From the NCBI RefSeq assembly GCF_009727055.1, contig NC_052357.1, positions 13,282,875 through 13,346,874 on the forward strand: a DNA stretch of 64,000 bases, written 5' to 3'. Position numbers and translations under genes: made by a program. The DNA is from Benincasa hispida. Lineage: Eukaryota > Streptophyta > Magnoliopsida > Cucurbitales > Cucurbitaceae. Shown in pieces: positions 1-11,159 of this stretch. Each line of letters opens with the position of its first letter. The stretch's first letter is position 1. Below the pieces are notes generated by a model that saw nothing but the letters and a program-made list of their open reading frames with translations, did not search any database and was not told the origin of the DNA.

Positions 1-748
1 TCAAGTCCCTATTGATCCTCTAATGAACAACTGGTTTGTGATCCAATCACTAAACCAAACTCTCTCAGTCTAGTGAGAAGTTGGGGCCCCTTGTTCAAGA
101 CCTGGATTTAGTACTTGAAAGAACAACCTTTCTCCTATCCCTAAATCTGGTAGGCGTGAACTCCGTTTTGCACCCTATGTCCCCAGCTATCTATCCGATC
201 TTACCCCTGAAATGGGAGTCTTATTGAGCCCGTGTTGTTGAGCCAACCCTCAACTATGCAAATCTAAGGGCAATCCTGAATAAACAGGAGTTCATAGTTA
301 GCTCAGGATTAAGATCGAGTTACCTAGGTCATCTAGGTGAAATAGTCCATCTTAAACAGTAAACAACATTATAAAGTAAGAGTGACTTATTTCTTGGTCA
401 TGATCTTGTGCAAAGTCATTGCATAGGAAGCCCTCACTCCTCATATCACAACATGTACGAATTAGGATCACATCGTATGTAACACTTACTATATAGTAGG
501 GCGTATTCAATGGTGTTACCAAAATAAGGTACCCAACCTCATTCATATACCATAGATCATTTTGACTATTTACTCGAACCCGGTCCACTCTTATGTCTCC
601 ACATAAAGTTCACATACTCATACAATAGTCATGAGTCTTATTTTATTGGATTTAGACTTTCATACAATTTATGAGATCAATAACAAGTATATAATAGAAA
701 ATGTTTATTATTTACAAACTGCGAGTTTTTAGGACATAAAATCTAACA
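1..748 (-). mobile_element. LTR family A, partial (cut by window edge)
   Basis: Read on the minus strand this begins at 748 with TGTTAGATTTTATGTCC and runs off the window at position 1. It shares the ordered blocks of the other family A LTRs in this window (49899, 57164, 58213 and 58817): a start with GTCCTAAAA and GCAGTTTGTAA, a middle with GACATAAGAGTGGAC, and a TAGTTAGCTCAGGATTAAG block. No coding sequence is visible. Whether it is a solo LTR or one end of a full element cannot be told, because its other end is outside. The small open frames in it are chance. Confidence 0.8.
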
Positions 749-1068
749 GAAAAATCGCCCCGGAAGAAGGAAGCAAACATCACCGTCATTCCGTATGTAC
801 TATAGAAGGGCTTCAAAGTCAAGCTTATATTTAACTCTTATAACAACATCAAACTCTAAGCAACTTACATTTGCAACCCTGTAAATGTAAGCTTTAAGTT
901 CTTCATACTTCAAGGTTCAAGGTAATAGGTACAACGATTCATGTTAGCTCGCCTCCAACATACAAATTTTGGTTTTCATCCCAATGACCTCTGTATTGAA
1001 TTAGTACACACTTTTTTGTCATCCTACAAAGCAAGAGAACATTTTTTATTAAGCAGATAGTAATACAC

Positions 1069-1720
1069 ATGAATCTCTCTCACTGTCACTCCCAAGTGCT
1101 CTCGCTCTTACGCTGCCGCTCAATCTCACTCTCTCCCTATTGCTCAATGTCGCTCTTTCCACCTTTCTCGCTGTCGCTCTCTCTCTCCACCTTTCTCATT
1201 GTCGCTCTTTCTCACACCCCTTTCGTTATGCTATTTACAATGTCTATTTACATACCTTTCTTGAGACCACGTTTCTACAAACACCAATGAAACCAAGTTC
1301 AAGAAAAGTCTGTTCCCTTATGAAAAACCTGTTCTGAAAACTCCATTTGGTTCCGAAAAACTCCGCTCTGGAAAACCTCGTTCAATAAATCTCCGTTCAA
1401 CAAAATGACTGTTCAAATGAAGTTTAGATTTTAAAGAATTCACCATTACATATTTTGTTGTGTGTTAACGATTAAGTTGTAGACAGATTTCGTGAAAATT
1501 GCAAATCAATCGTACAGTGACAAACAATCACATCACGATGGAAGATAAACAGACAGCGAGAGCGAGGTCCAAGTAGCGAGAGCGAGACGGTTATCAGGGG
1601 TAATTCATATAATCTCGTACCGTGATGACGTAAGCAAAGGGTCAATTGACATTATTTTTTAAAAATTGGTCATTTGACCAAAAATTGGGTCATCCGTACA
1701 AATTTCCCACATTTAGGACA
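1069..1720. repeat. GAGCGAGA-rich repeat, copy 1
   Basis: The left part (about 1069-1215) is a CT-rich run of CTCGCTCT/GTCGCTCT units. The right part (about 1543-1592) carries the reverse complement, GCGAGAGCGAG, twice, so the ends can fold back. It is followed by AGCAAAGGGTCA and a GGTCATTTGACC-like stretch. The same order (GAGCGAGA units, AGCAAAGGGTCA, a GTCATTT block, then GGTCATCC) recurs at 42429-42800. This suggests an uncharacterised dispersed element. No transposase, clear terminal repeat or target duplication was found. Open frames across it are low-complexity and not credible genes. Confidence 0.5.
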
Positions 1721-1941
1721 TCTGATACTTCTCTTTCTTCTGTTTCCCTTTACTTTTTTCCATTCCATCTCGTAATTTCCTTGTTGGTTCATCTATAGGC
1801 GGTACGAAGAACCAACGACGACACAATTTCAAAAAAAATCTCTGTAGACCACCTATTGGGAAAAAAAAAATAATGCATTTCCCTTCTTCTGTTCACTAAA
1901 ACCCAAAATTTTCTTCAGAGCTTGAAGTTGTCGTTGTCACC

Positions 1942-2086
1942 ATGGTTCGTCTTCCTACTCATTGATTTCCCTTTCCGAACAATGTTCTTGGAGTTTTTTA
2001 GTCAACGATTAAGCTTTGATTCTCGTTTTTCTTCATTGTTGTAGGTGAAGTATTTGAGGGAACCTACAATCCAACCCAATTTATTT
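1942..2086 (+). pseudogene. Ribosomal protein L17 5' gene fragment
   Basis: A 5'-UTR-like CT-rich leader precedes ATG at 1942-1944, directly followed by GTTCGT and, 100 bp on, by TTGTAG at 2039-2044. Joining ATG to 2045 gives M-V-K-Y-L-R-E-P, close to the N-terminus of plant 60S ribosomal protein L17 (MVKYSREPDNPTK in the family). Family knowledge says L17 has a first intron near the start codon, which fits. Homology then shifts frame by one base within about 15 bp (nucleotides still resemble the DNPTK codons) and stops near 2086; the rest of L17 is absent. Inference: a captured or duplicated 5' end, not a functional gene. Confidence 0.6.
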
Positions 2087-2732
2087 TTCTTTTTCTATAC
2101 TTTCTGCTATGGATCTTGTTTGATCTCTATTCAAAGGTTTGTATTTGATTTGTTTATTGCCCTCCAATTTGATCTTTTTAATTTTAGTAATCTCTTCACT
2201 TTGAACTGAAGCTTTGAATTTTAACCCTTTGTTGCTATGTAACTTTTTGGAAAACCAATCAATTAGAAGTATTATGGACTAATAATTTGAATGTTGCAAT
2301 CTCGTTTTAGCAAAATTTGAAGATCTTCTAAAGAGAAGAACTCCTTAGCCAATTTACTAACATACCCTCAATATCCTTATAACATTCAAATAGTTTTCTT
2401 ATTATCACCTGCCCTTAAAAACAGCTTTCCTAAAAACATCACAGTGAAATCTTGAAAGGTTACTAAAAACATCATAGTGAAATCTTGTTACCTATCATTG
2501 TTTAGTGCCTATATTGTATCTTGTTATTATGTTTCTAGTCAGCAAAGATTTGATGTTTATGAAATCTTGTTTAACATTAATATGACTTATAACATCTAGT
2601 ATATCTATCCATTCAACAAATGACATTGTTGCTTCATTACCTATTGATTCTTTACTACAAGAAATATGTACCTTTTAGCTATTGATTCTTTCCATGTGCC
2701 TGGATGATCACGATTGAGAATAAGCCATTTAA

Positions 2733-2828
2733 GCTGTAAAAATCTATTAATTCTTTGGTCTCTAGGTTATATCGAGAACCTAGAGACCAAAGAGGTAATT
2801 TTCCAAAGAATTAATAAATTTTTACAGC
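2733..2828. repeat. Nested foldback hairpin
   Basis: An inner perfect 16-bp inverted repeat (2753-2768 with 2777-2792, 8-nt loop) sits within outer 26-bp arms (2733-2758 with 2803-2828) that match with one mismatch. The block CTTTGG at 2753-2758 is shared by both left arms, while the right side has two CCAAAG copies, so two alternative foldings compete. This looks like a tiny MITE or a rearranged foldback. It lies between the L17 and lipid phosphate phosphatase fragments. Confidence 0.8.
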
Positions 2829-3060
2829 AAAATCCATCAACAAATGTATAAATTCATCAACTTTTGAATTTTTTCTTGAATAAAATGATACATAGTTTAA
2901 TTAACTTGACGTATCTATGGGTCGTATTTGTGTGTTCGTGCTTCTAATTACAAAGATATTTGGATTTAGATAAAACAAACTAAAAACAAAATCGGCATTG
3001 CATCCTTTTGAGGAAAAAAAGAGAGGGCTGATAATTTTTTTGTGTATTGCATGGTGTTAG

Positions 3061-3343
3061 TTGTATGCAGTTGTGTTGCCAATTGCAATCTTTCTGCTTG
3101 GTGTATATGCGTAGAAGAGATGCCTATGATCTTCATGATGCTATTTTAGGTGATTATGCTTCAAAAACTGAATGAATTTTTGTTTTCATTTAAGCTTAAT
3201 TTGTTGCTGAACTTCCAATATGGATCACTACAGGTATTCTCTTCTCTGTTCTAGGAACAGGAGTTCTCACTGAAACAACTAAGAATGCAGTTGGTTGGCC
3301 AACCCCCGACTTCTTTTGACGTTGCTTTCTCGATGGGATCTAA
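3061..3343 (+). pseudogene. Lipid phosphate phosphatase (PAP2) gene fragment
   Basis: Two spliced pieces read as a plant lipid phosphate phosphatase. Exon 3061-3149 encodes LYAVVLPIAIFLLG and then, after a one-base frameshift, YMRRRDAYDLHDAILG. A GT-AG intron (3150-3233) follows; exon 3234-3343 encodes ILFSVLGTGVLT, then a KNAVG block and PDFF. The family motif KNAVGRPRPDFFWRC has become KNAVGWPTPDFF-stop-RC, so conserved arginines of the first phosphatase motif are lost and the tryptophan codon is a stop; a second stop follows at 3341. The N-terminal transmembrane part and the rest of the catalytic core are missing. It is a truncated, inactive fragment in the same orientation as the L17 piece 1 kb upstream. 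Confidence 0.75.
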
Positions 3344-4390
3344 CTTTCACTTCATCCAACTCTACAACTCCACAACTCAAAACTCTTTCTCCATAATCTA
3401 TAATTTTGAACTTGTAAATTTTGTATTTTGTGAACTTATATAGTTGCAAATTATATTTTGTATACTTTTATTGTTGGATAATTTCAATATTCTATAATGT
3501 ACAAATGGATTACAAATTTTTATTAGTAAAGGAAGTCATGATATTTGATGTATTACCAAGTATTTCATGTGTGTATTTAGCTAAAAATAAATAATTCTAA
3601 TGTAATTTGATTATGAAATTTTGATATATAAGTTTGTTGTAGCATAAAATTAAATCTAGGATATAATAATGGTATTAAGAAAATGTCATTATATATTAAA
3701 TATAGCATTAATAAAAAATTGTTATATGGTAAAGATAACACTAAAAAAGAAGAAATTATATGATAAAGATAGCATTATGGACAAGTTATTATTCATTAAC
3801 AATAGTCTTAATCACCAAGACTATGAAATGTTTTTATAGCAATGTATATATACTATATTTTCTTACTCTATTATTGTAAGATATAGAATTTAATAGAGTG
3901 CAAGTTATACCACGAAATGGTTATAGATATCTACATTAAATAGTATATTATAATATATATTACATTTATAATATTTTCTTTTCTTCTTTTTGCTTTCCTT
4001 TTTTAAATGGAAAATTTTTCCTTTTTTCCAGAGGAATTTTTATGTATTGTTAACTGTTTACGTATGTTATATTTTAATTTTATAAACTGGTTCTAAAATA
4101 ACTTTTTTTTTTTTTTTTTCAAGGATGACTACTATTTTATTCGTAATAATTTTATAAAATAGTTGTTTTCAAATAAAAAAAAATAAATAAATTTAAATAG
4201 ATTTTAAACCATATGTGATTTTTTACTATTATTTATAAATATTTTCAATAGTTTTATCATTTAAAACAATTTTCTTTTATAAAAATATAATTATTATATT
4301 AAAATGCTTAAAAAATCATATATGAGGAAAAAAAAATTCTACTTCTATTAAACAAATGTACTTGTCTCATAGATTAGAAGAAAAAAGAAT
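3344..4390. other. AT-rich spacer
   Basis: About 1 kb of very AT-rich sequence with short ATATA and poly-T runs (for example 4100-4120). No open frame, repeat end or RNA gene could be supported. Confidence 0.6.
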
Positions 4391-4750
4391 ACACATATTA
4401 TGATGTTCATTTTGAGCTATGTAATAATTTAATTCCTATTATAAAAATTATTATATGATATTTTTTTAGATGAATAAACTGATCATATCATTACTTCGGT
4501 ACAAACTTTTTACACACATTATGATGTTCATTTTGAGCTATGTAATAATTTAATTCCTATTATAAAAATTATTATATGATATTTTTTTAGATGAATAAAC
4601 TGATCATATCATACTGTACAAATTGTTTACACACATTATTATGTTTATTTTTAGCTATGTAATAATTTAATTCCTATTATAAAAATTATTATATGATATC
4701 ATTTTTTTAGATGAATAAACTGATCAGATCATACTTCGGTACGAACTTTT
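4391..4750. repeat. Three tandem ~120-bp repeats
   Basis: Three head-to-tail copies start near 4391, 4512 and 4629. Each runs ACACATTATGATGTTCATTT, a GAGCTATGTAATAATTTAATTCC block, ATTATATGATAT and AGATGAATAAACTGATCA. Copies 1 and 2 are nearly identical; copy 3 has small indels and substitutions. The array ends about 430 bp from the 3' end of the AGP23-like gene. Confidence 0.9.
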
Positions 4751-5175
4751 ATTTTAGGGCTAAATTGTTTTAAATTATAAGGTATAAAAAACTTTCTTTT
4801 GAATTTTGGGTTTTATCAATTTAGACCAAACTTTTGAAATTGTATCCTCAAACAAATAATTATAAATTTAAACCCTAAACGTTCACGATTATATTTTCAT
4901 AAATATATCAATTTAAACCTTAAATTTTGTTATAATGGATATTCTTTTTATTTTTTAAGTAATTAAAATATGTGAATATTAAATTAGAATGCAGACTAAA
5001 AGGACAGAATTTGTAAAAATTTATAATATAATGAATCCGGATTCTTTTTTTTTTCTTCTTATTTTTCATTCATATATGACGTCAAATCACATCCTCCATG
5101 GAAATCGTAAAAACCAAACACATAAAAAAAGCGAAAAATAATAATAAACTTAAAATTTCCTTCTCAGGCGGGGCT

Positions 5176-5367
5176 TCAGTTCAAGAAGTAGGCAACGAAG
5201 GTAACAAGTGAGGCACCGACAAGGGATCCGAGGGCGGGGAGAGCGGCGGAGGCGGCGCTGCTCGGCCCCGGGGCAGCGGCGGGAGAAAGAGACTCATCGG
5301 CAGCCACAGCGGAGCTGACGGCGGCGGCGGCAAAGAGGGCGGCGCAAGCGATCTTCTTCATTTCCAT
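5176..5367 (-). CDS. AGP23: AGP23-like arabinogalactan peptide
   Basis: A 63-residue, intronless secreted proteoglycan core peptide. Residues 1-23 are a signal peptide (MEMKK start, hydrophobic Ala-rich core, AVAA cleavage region). The short mature part holds Ser/Ala-Pro dipeptides ([11 protein letters not shown]) that in this family become hydroxyproline and carry arabinogalactan. Residues 43-63 ([19 protein letters not shown]) form the C-terminal hydrophobic tail that in AG peptides directs GPI anchoring to the outer plasma membrane. Length (about 60 residues), the MEMKK start and the GSLVGASL tail match Arabidopsis AGP23. The start is set by a good plant context (GCCATGG). GC-rich coding sequence stands out from the AT-rich surroundings. 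Family knowledge links AGP23 to pollen; nothing here tests that. Confidence 0.9.
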   Translation of the reverse strand: MEMKKIACAALFAAAAVSSAVAADESLSPAAAPGPSSAASAALPALGSLVGASLVTFVAYFLN

Positions 5368-5505
5368 GGCGGATGATGAGATTGATTATATTGAATTGGC
5401 TTTCTTCGGCAGAAAACTCACTTCCGATTGAGATGAGAGCGATCGAACCGAAGAAGCCTTAGATTGTTGGATTGCTGCCTGAGGAATAATGAAGCTAATT
5501 CAGAT

Positions 5506-5513
5506 TATTTATA
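5506..5513 (-). promoter_or_regulatory. TATA box of the AGP23-like gene
   Basis: Minus-strand TATAAATA lies 139 bp upstream of the ATG at 5367, in a good position for a transcription start near 5475 and a 5' UTR of about 100 nt. Confidence 0.65.
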
Positions 5514-5929
5514 GCTGAAATCAGTATGCTAATTTTGGGATTTTTCTTTATTAACAATTTAATTCGTTAAAAATTAATTAACTGGTTTGAGCGAGTCTTA
5601 TGTCGGCCCTTTTTCGCCGTTTATAACTTGTGGCTGGTCGGCTGACTCAAAATATTACTAATAACAACTTTTTTTTTTTTCCTTCACTTTTTCACTTTTC
5701 GACTTTAATGCAACTTTGAATGAAAAAACAAATCAATTTTGTATATAATATGTGGTTAAACTTTAAAAAGTATATAATAAAGTTAAACGTATTTATTAGA
5801 CGTGAATTAAAAGGTTAAAGTTTAGTGGTTTGAAACTTTCAACGCGATTGAGAATTATATACTAAATTTGTACAGAAATCTAATATTAGATTGCAATTTT
5901 GAAAAGAGAGATTAAAGAGTTTTTTAATA

Positions 5930-6035
5930 CAACAAATGAGATATGGAGATTTGAACCTTCATGTTCGAAAGAAATGACTATATGTTGATTTGTTTAATGG
6001 TATAAATGTCAAAATTGTTGTATTATGTCCATGCT
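5930..6035 (-). repeat. Possible degraded tRNA-derived SINE
   Basis: On the minus strand there is a B-box-like AGGTTCAAATC at about 5948-5958 with a loosely A-box-like stretch about 30-40 bp upstream of it. The region is flanked by TACAACA and its complement TGTTGTA. It resembles degraded tRNA-derived relics elsewhere in the window but has no poly(A) tail and could be coincidence. Confidence 0.3.
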
Positions 6036-6943
6036 AGAATTTTTTTTTCCGTATAATGTTATTTTAATAATTATTAACGAAAATAAGGTTAGGTAGAAAT
6101 TATTTACAAAATTGGTGTTTGAATTGTGTATTCATAATACCACTAAATCGTGTATCGGATACCCGATTATCACTAAATCGTATACTCGGTACACGACTAC
6201 CTGTGACCTGCAACATGGACAGGTGCACAGGATCCACGATTACCACAAAAATTGGTGTTTGAATCATTTACGCGCAGATTGCCACATGGACAGGGTCTAC
6301 GACTACCCTAAGTCATGAACCGGGGTACACGACTTAGTGGTCCCTTAAATCACTCGTGGTCCTTCCTCTTCTTCCTCCCATCCAAAACATTTCTCATTTT
6401 CTTCCTCCTCACTACTGTCGGTCGCCAATTCCGCCGCCATCTGCCGTCTTCGATCTTGTTGTTGCTGCCACTATGAGTCGATCTACCATCCGCCGTCTCC
6501 AATCTTTGTCGTTATCTGCTTTAGGTAGAACTTTTTCTTTATTTTTTTCTAATATATGAATTTGTATACTTGGGTTGATTTATGTATACTTTATAGATTT
6601 GTTTTTTTTCTAAAATTGTTTCATTTGGACTGATTTATAGATTTGTTTATGTGATTTTACATAATTTTTTATAGATTTGTATATTTGGGCTGATTTATAT
6701 ATATATTATAGATTTTGGCTGATTTAAATGTATTAGATTTTGGTTGATTATTTTTTTTTTTTTTTTTTTTGTAATTGGACGGTTGAACTTTTATAAGGTA
6801 TACTTTATAAATTTTGTTAGGCTATTTGTTGGATTGATTTAAGAAAATATTTGAATTTCTTAAAAAAGAAGAAACAATTTTTTTTTATTGTATTAACATA
6901 TTTTTTTTTTGTCAATTATAACCAACAAAAAATTTAAATAAAC

Positions 6944-9900
6944 ATGTCGATGCGTCCTGAAGATTTAATTATTCTTGAACCTGGAAATGATGGAGATAGT
7001 GATATTGATGTTGAAATTGATGAATTGTTTGGAAATGATAGAAGTAAGGAACTTGATCTTGAATTGGTACCGTCAGATATTTTCACCCAAATAAATTGTG
7101 AAATTACTAATTCAACATGTGAATGAGGATCAACTTTGGAGGAAAGGAGTATATGTGTAGATAATTCTAGTTTAATATAGAAAGGAATGTTATTTAATAC
7201 TAAAGAAGATTTACAACTTATTGTAAAAAAAATATTGCGTGATAGAACATTATGAGATTATTGTAATGCAATCAAATCAAGATATTTGGTATGTTAGATG
7301 CAAACCGTGGAAGGAAGGTTGTGATTGGAGGTTACGGGCATGTCGGCGTAAAACTTATAGGATGTTCGAAATTACCAAACTTGAAGGGGAACACTCATGT
7401 TTGTATTCAAAATTAACACAAGATCATTCACTGCTTGATTCAAATTTTAATAGTGTCGAAATCCAAAATTTGGTTAGAGCTGATCCTAGGGTATATGTGG
7501 CCTTACTTCAAGAAGCAATTAAAAAACAATATGACTATGATGTTAATTATATACGAGTGTGGCAAGCTAAGAGAAAAACATTGATTGTTGTGTTTGGTGA
7601 TTGGGAGAAATCATATTCAGAGCTTTCGTATTGGTTGAGTGCTCTTGTTCATTACTGAAGGATCTCATACCGAGAGTTCCATGAGCGGGCTTAAATCGCT
7701 CCGATTTCACAGTGACCGAAACATAAACGATATACATTCCATACTAACAGTTATGCATATTAAAATTCATTATCGGCATGCTCAAAATATAATAAAACAC
7801 AAGGAAAAAAGGGTTCATACCAGTTGAAGACTCTCTTCGCACTTCTGAACCCAAAGCAGCGGAAAACCTCCCACCGATCTACCAGCACCTGGCGAGTATG
7901 TCGATTGTTACTGCATGATCTGAACTTACATGAACAAGGCCGTGGGGACAACACCACCACAACGGAAACCCAGTTATCCTCGGCGTCAAAAATCCAAAGA
8001 GTGGGCTCTGGTGAGTTTGGTAGAGGACAGAGGAGAAGACGTCGTGTAGACGATAAGCGCGCGCGAGAAGAACTCTACTATCGTATAGTAGAGCTACACA
8101 ATCGTCGATCGTTTAGGAAAAAGGTATACGATCGTTTGGAAAATGCGTGAACTAGACGATCGTTTAGACAAATGAGCTTCTATCGTACAGGCTCTCGCGA
8201 TCGCTCTTTCACGGATTCTTTTTTGGACACGGGGCGATTAGAATGCACGACTGAAAGTATTTCATCAAATGAAAACGATTTTCAAAAACTTTAACCCTCT
8301 GGTTACCATAACTTTGCGGCCCCATCTTCCCAACATTCGAACGTGGATTAATTGGTTAATTATTAAATAATTAATCAATTAATTTAATTAATATAATATA
8401 ATCATATTATATTTATATCTTATAGTTTGATATCATATATCTACATAGTATTTTTCCTCTACTTGATATAAATCATATTTATATCTAATTTCCTCAAAAT
8501 AATGTATCTCATACATTTAGCCAATTATATCATATATAATAACCAGTCCAATTATATCATATATAATTAACCAGTCCAATTATATCATATAATAATTGAA
8601 CTTCCTCTTGTCAATTTGAACATTTCAAATTAACTCAAACACTGGTTCTCGACTTTATCCAAGCTACCCAGGTGACCTAATGGACCTGTGGTTCGAAGCT
8701 TCAACGGTACGTGAATAACTGACTAAACTCTTTAGCCACGAGATTCACCATCTGTTAACTGTCAGTGATTCCACTAAAGACCAACAGCTGAACTCTTCTT
8801 ACCACAGATATATTTTATGTGTCCATTGGATATAACCAATCATGAGTACGATAACCTTTCATAGATGCTCGTAAGTACAGCTGGGCAAATTTACCGTTTT
8901 GCCCCTGTAGTTACATCTTACTCCTTAAGTACCACTGATTTCTCTAATGAACAATACAGCATAGTCCAACTATGTGTGAACACCTCTCGGGCCAGGAGAG
9001 GTGTATGATGCATTGTTCAAGCCCCGAATCAGCCCTTAAGGGAGCCATCTATCTGCTTACCCTGCCTCGGGGAAGGAGTGAATTTCATCTTGTGTAGTTG
9101 TGTTCCCAGCTCCCAAATTAGACGAATCCCCAAAATGTAGGTTTGAATCGGCGACTTGGCCACTCGCACCCATACAAATCAAAGGACCGCTCTCAATGAC
9201 AGAAGTTCTCCCAACTCCCTCAGGATTGAGGTCATGTTACCTATGGTCATCCTAGTGAAGTGAGGTCTCTATCATGAACGGTGTTATATAACGAGACATT
9301 AACACTTCGTGGTCAGGTCTTATATAAACTCTTTGTATAGGACGCCCCCACTCGCATGTCCCCAATACGAATGATCAGGATTAGATCAGTGGCAAGTCAC
9401 AACACTTGTGACCATTCCACAAAGCGGGCCGCGTCGTAGCATTACCAGGATAAGGTTTCCCTCCTATATCCATATACTACAGACCATTTTGGTTATCACT
9501 CAAGACATGATCCACTTGTATGTCACCACATACATGTTTGAGTCACATACAAATAACCAAGGATTTTATATTTATTGGTTTGTGGTAAAGCAAATAAAAC
9601 AAATAACCGAGCCAAACATAAGATGTGAAGTAAATATCATATATTAACAACACAAGCGTTCACACATACTGTTTACAAACTATAGGACACGAGACTTTAA
9701 GGCATCAACCCCAACAATTACAATCTAGGAACACGATCGGATTGGTATTTATTTCCGTCTAATGTGCCAGGTACGACTATTTTTTATCGAGTTTTCTGGT
9801 CTTTCGGTCCTGCAAAAGAAGAGTTCAAATATTGTAGACCATTAATCTAGATCGATGGAACTCATCTCTACGGAAAGTATAGGGGGAAATTATTGACAGC

Positions 9901-10925
9901 CTTATCTATTGATCCAAACGGGCATATATTTTTCCTTGCTTTTTCTATTGTTGAAGGTGAAAATTCGTTCGATTGGTCATGATTTTTGTAGGCATTTCAT
10001 GAATATGTTACCCAACAAGATGGTATTTGCTTGATTTCTGATAGATATAAGGGCATTCTTGCTGCAAGTAATAATGAGGAAATTAGTTGGAGTGAACCTA
10101 GAGCATACCATCGATATTGTCTTCGTCATGTTACTAGTAATTATAAATCAAATCAACTAAATGATTTGGTGTTTAAGGTAGAAAATCAACACTAAAGGCA
10201 TAAATTCATTCAGTGCATGAAAGAGTTGAAACAATTGAACCTTGAATGCCTTGAATATTTTTTTGATATTGACTTAGAAAATGGACCCAATCACATGACG
10301 GTGGATACCGTTATAGATGGATGATAAGCAATGCAGCTGAATGTATGAACAGTGTTTTCAAATGTGCTAGAATGTTATCAATTACTTCTTTGGATAGGCT
10401 AATATTCTATCGTACAATACTGTATTTTGATCGTCGAAGACAAGAGATTAATGAAGCAGTCGACCGTGGGGACATGTACACAGAATATGTCATGAGAAAG
10501 TTTAAGAGGTGGGAAAAACGAGTATCTGCATACATAGTGACATTTATTGACAGGGAATCTCAAACTTTTGAAGTACAAACTGGCATAAGTATGATTTCTC
10601 CCTATAAAGAACAACACACAAGTTTTGAGCTTGAAAGAAGGAACTTGTTCTTGTAATAAATGGCAGTCATTCAAGATTCCATGCTCTCATGTAATTACAG
10701 TTTGTAATTACATGCGTTTGACATACATACCTCTTATTGATTAATGCTACAAGTTGTCCCATTTCAAGCGGTGTTATGAAGGTTGCTTCCTAAGAGAACA
10801 GGGTCGACCAAAAAGTATGCACATTCATAATGAAATGGATTGGAGAGAGACAAGCTAAAAAGTTCGATGTACAATTTGCAAGGGAGAAGGACATAGCATA
10901 CTTGTCCACATCGTACATTAGGTGC
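6944..10925 (+). pseudogene. MULE1 transposase, broken
   Basis: Fragments in family order: an acidic N-terminus (6944-7126, MSMRPEDLI); a MuDR-type DNA-binding region (about 7190-7480) with KGMLFNTKEDLQ, then C-K-x-W-x-x-G-C-D-W-x-L and the H-x-C of GEHSCLYSKL; after the LTR insertion, the catalytic region from 9722 with IDGTHLYGKYRG and SDRYKGILAA carrying the expected aspartates and NAAECMNSVFK (10330) a candidate third acidic residue; a SWIM-like CSCNKWQSFKIPCSH near 10640-10695; and a CCHC-like CTICKGEGH near 10870. Removing the LTR plus one ATTAC copy restores the frame from VHY to NLGTRSDW. Stops within the catalytic domain (after CRPLI and FDWS), a frameshift near 7230 and others elsewhere make it a pseudogene. 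Confidence 0.8.
7656..9716 (-). mobile_element. Solo LTR, family B, in MULE1
   Basis: A 2,061-bp LTR starts TG and ends CA and is flanked by a perfect 5-bp target duplication ATTAC (7651-7655 and 9717-9721). In its own orientation (minus) it begins TGTTGGGGTTGATGCC and ends GAGATCCTTCA. It matches, inverted, the copy at 50753-52929 and, same strand, those at 20564-22466 and 38940-41009. No internal region is present, so it is a solo LTR left by LTR-LTR recombination. It holds an array of CGATCGTTTA-like motifs (8046-8215). Confidence 0.92.
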
Positions 10926-11159
10926 TTCCTCTTCGGGCCATTGAATTTTTTATATAATTGTATTTTTTAATGTAATTGTATTTTTTATGTACTTGTGTTT
11001 TTAATGTAATTGTATTTTTTATGTACTTGTGTTTTTTAATATAATTGTATTTTTTATATAATGAATTATTGTTATGTAATGGATTTTGTTATATAATGTA
11101 ATTTTGTTATGTAATGTAATTTGAACTTCTTAGGTAATTGAGTATATTCCTTCTAATCC

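Noticed and set aside
1069..1337. Ser/Leu-rich frames
   Set aside because: Translation of CTCGCTCT simple-sequence repeats.
4391..4750. Tandem repeats as a CRISPR-like array
   Set aside because: Units are contiguous with no unique spacers, and this is plant nuclear DNA.
7824..8150. 108-residue Arg-rich frame, possible small basic protein
   Set aside because: It lies wholly inside the family B LTR and is produced by the CGATCGT array.
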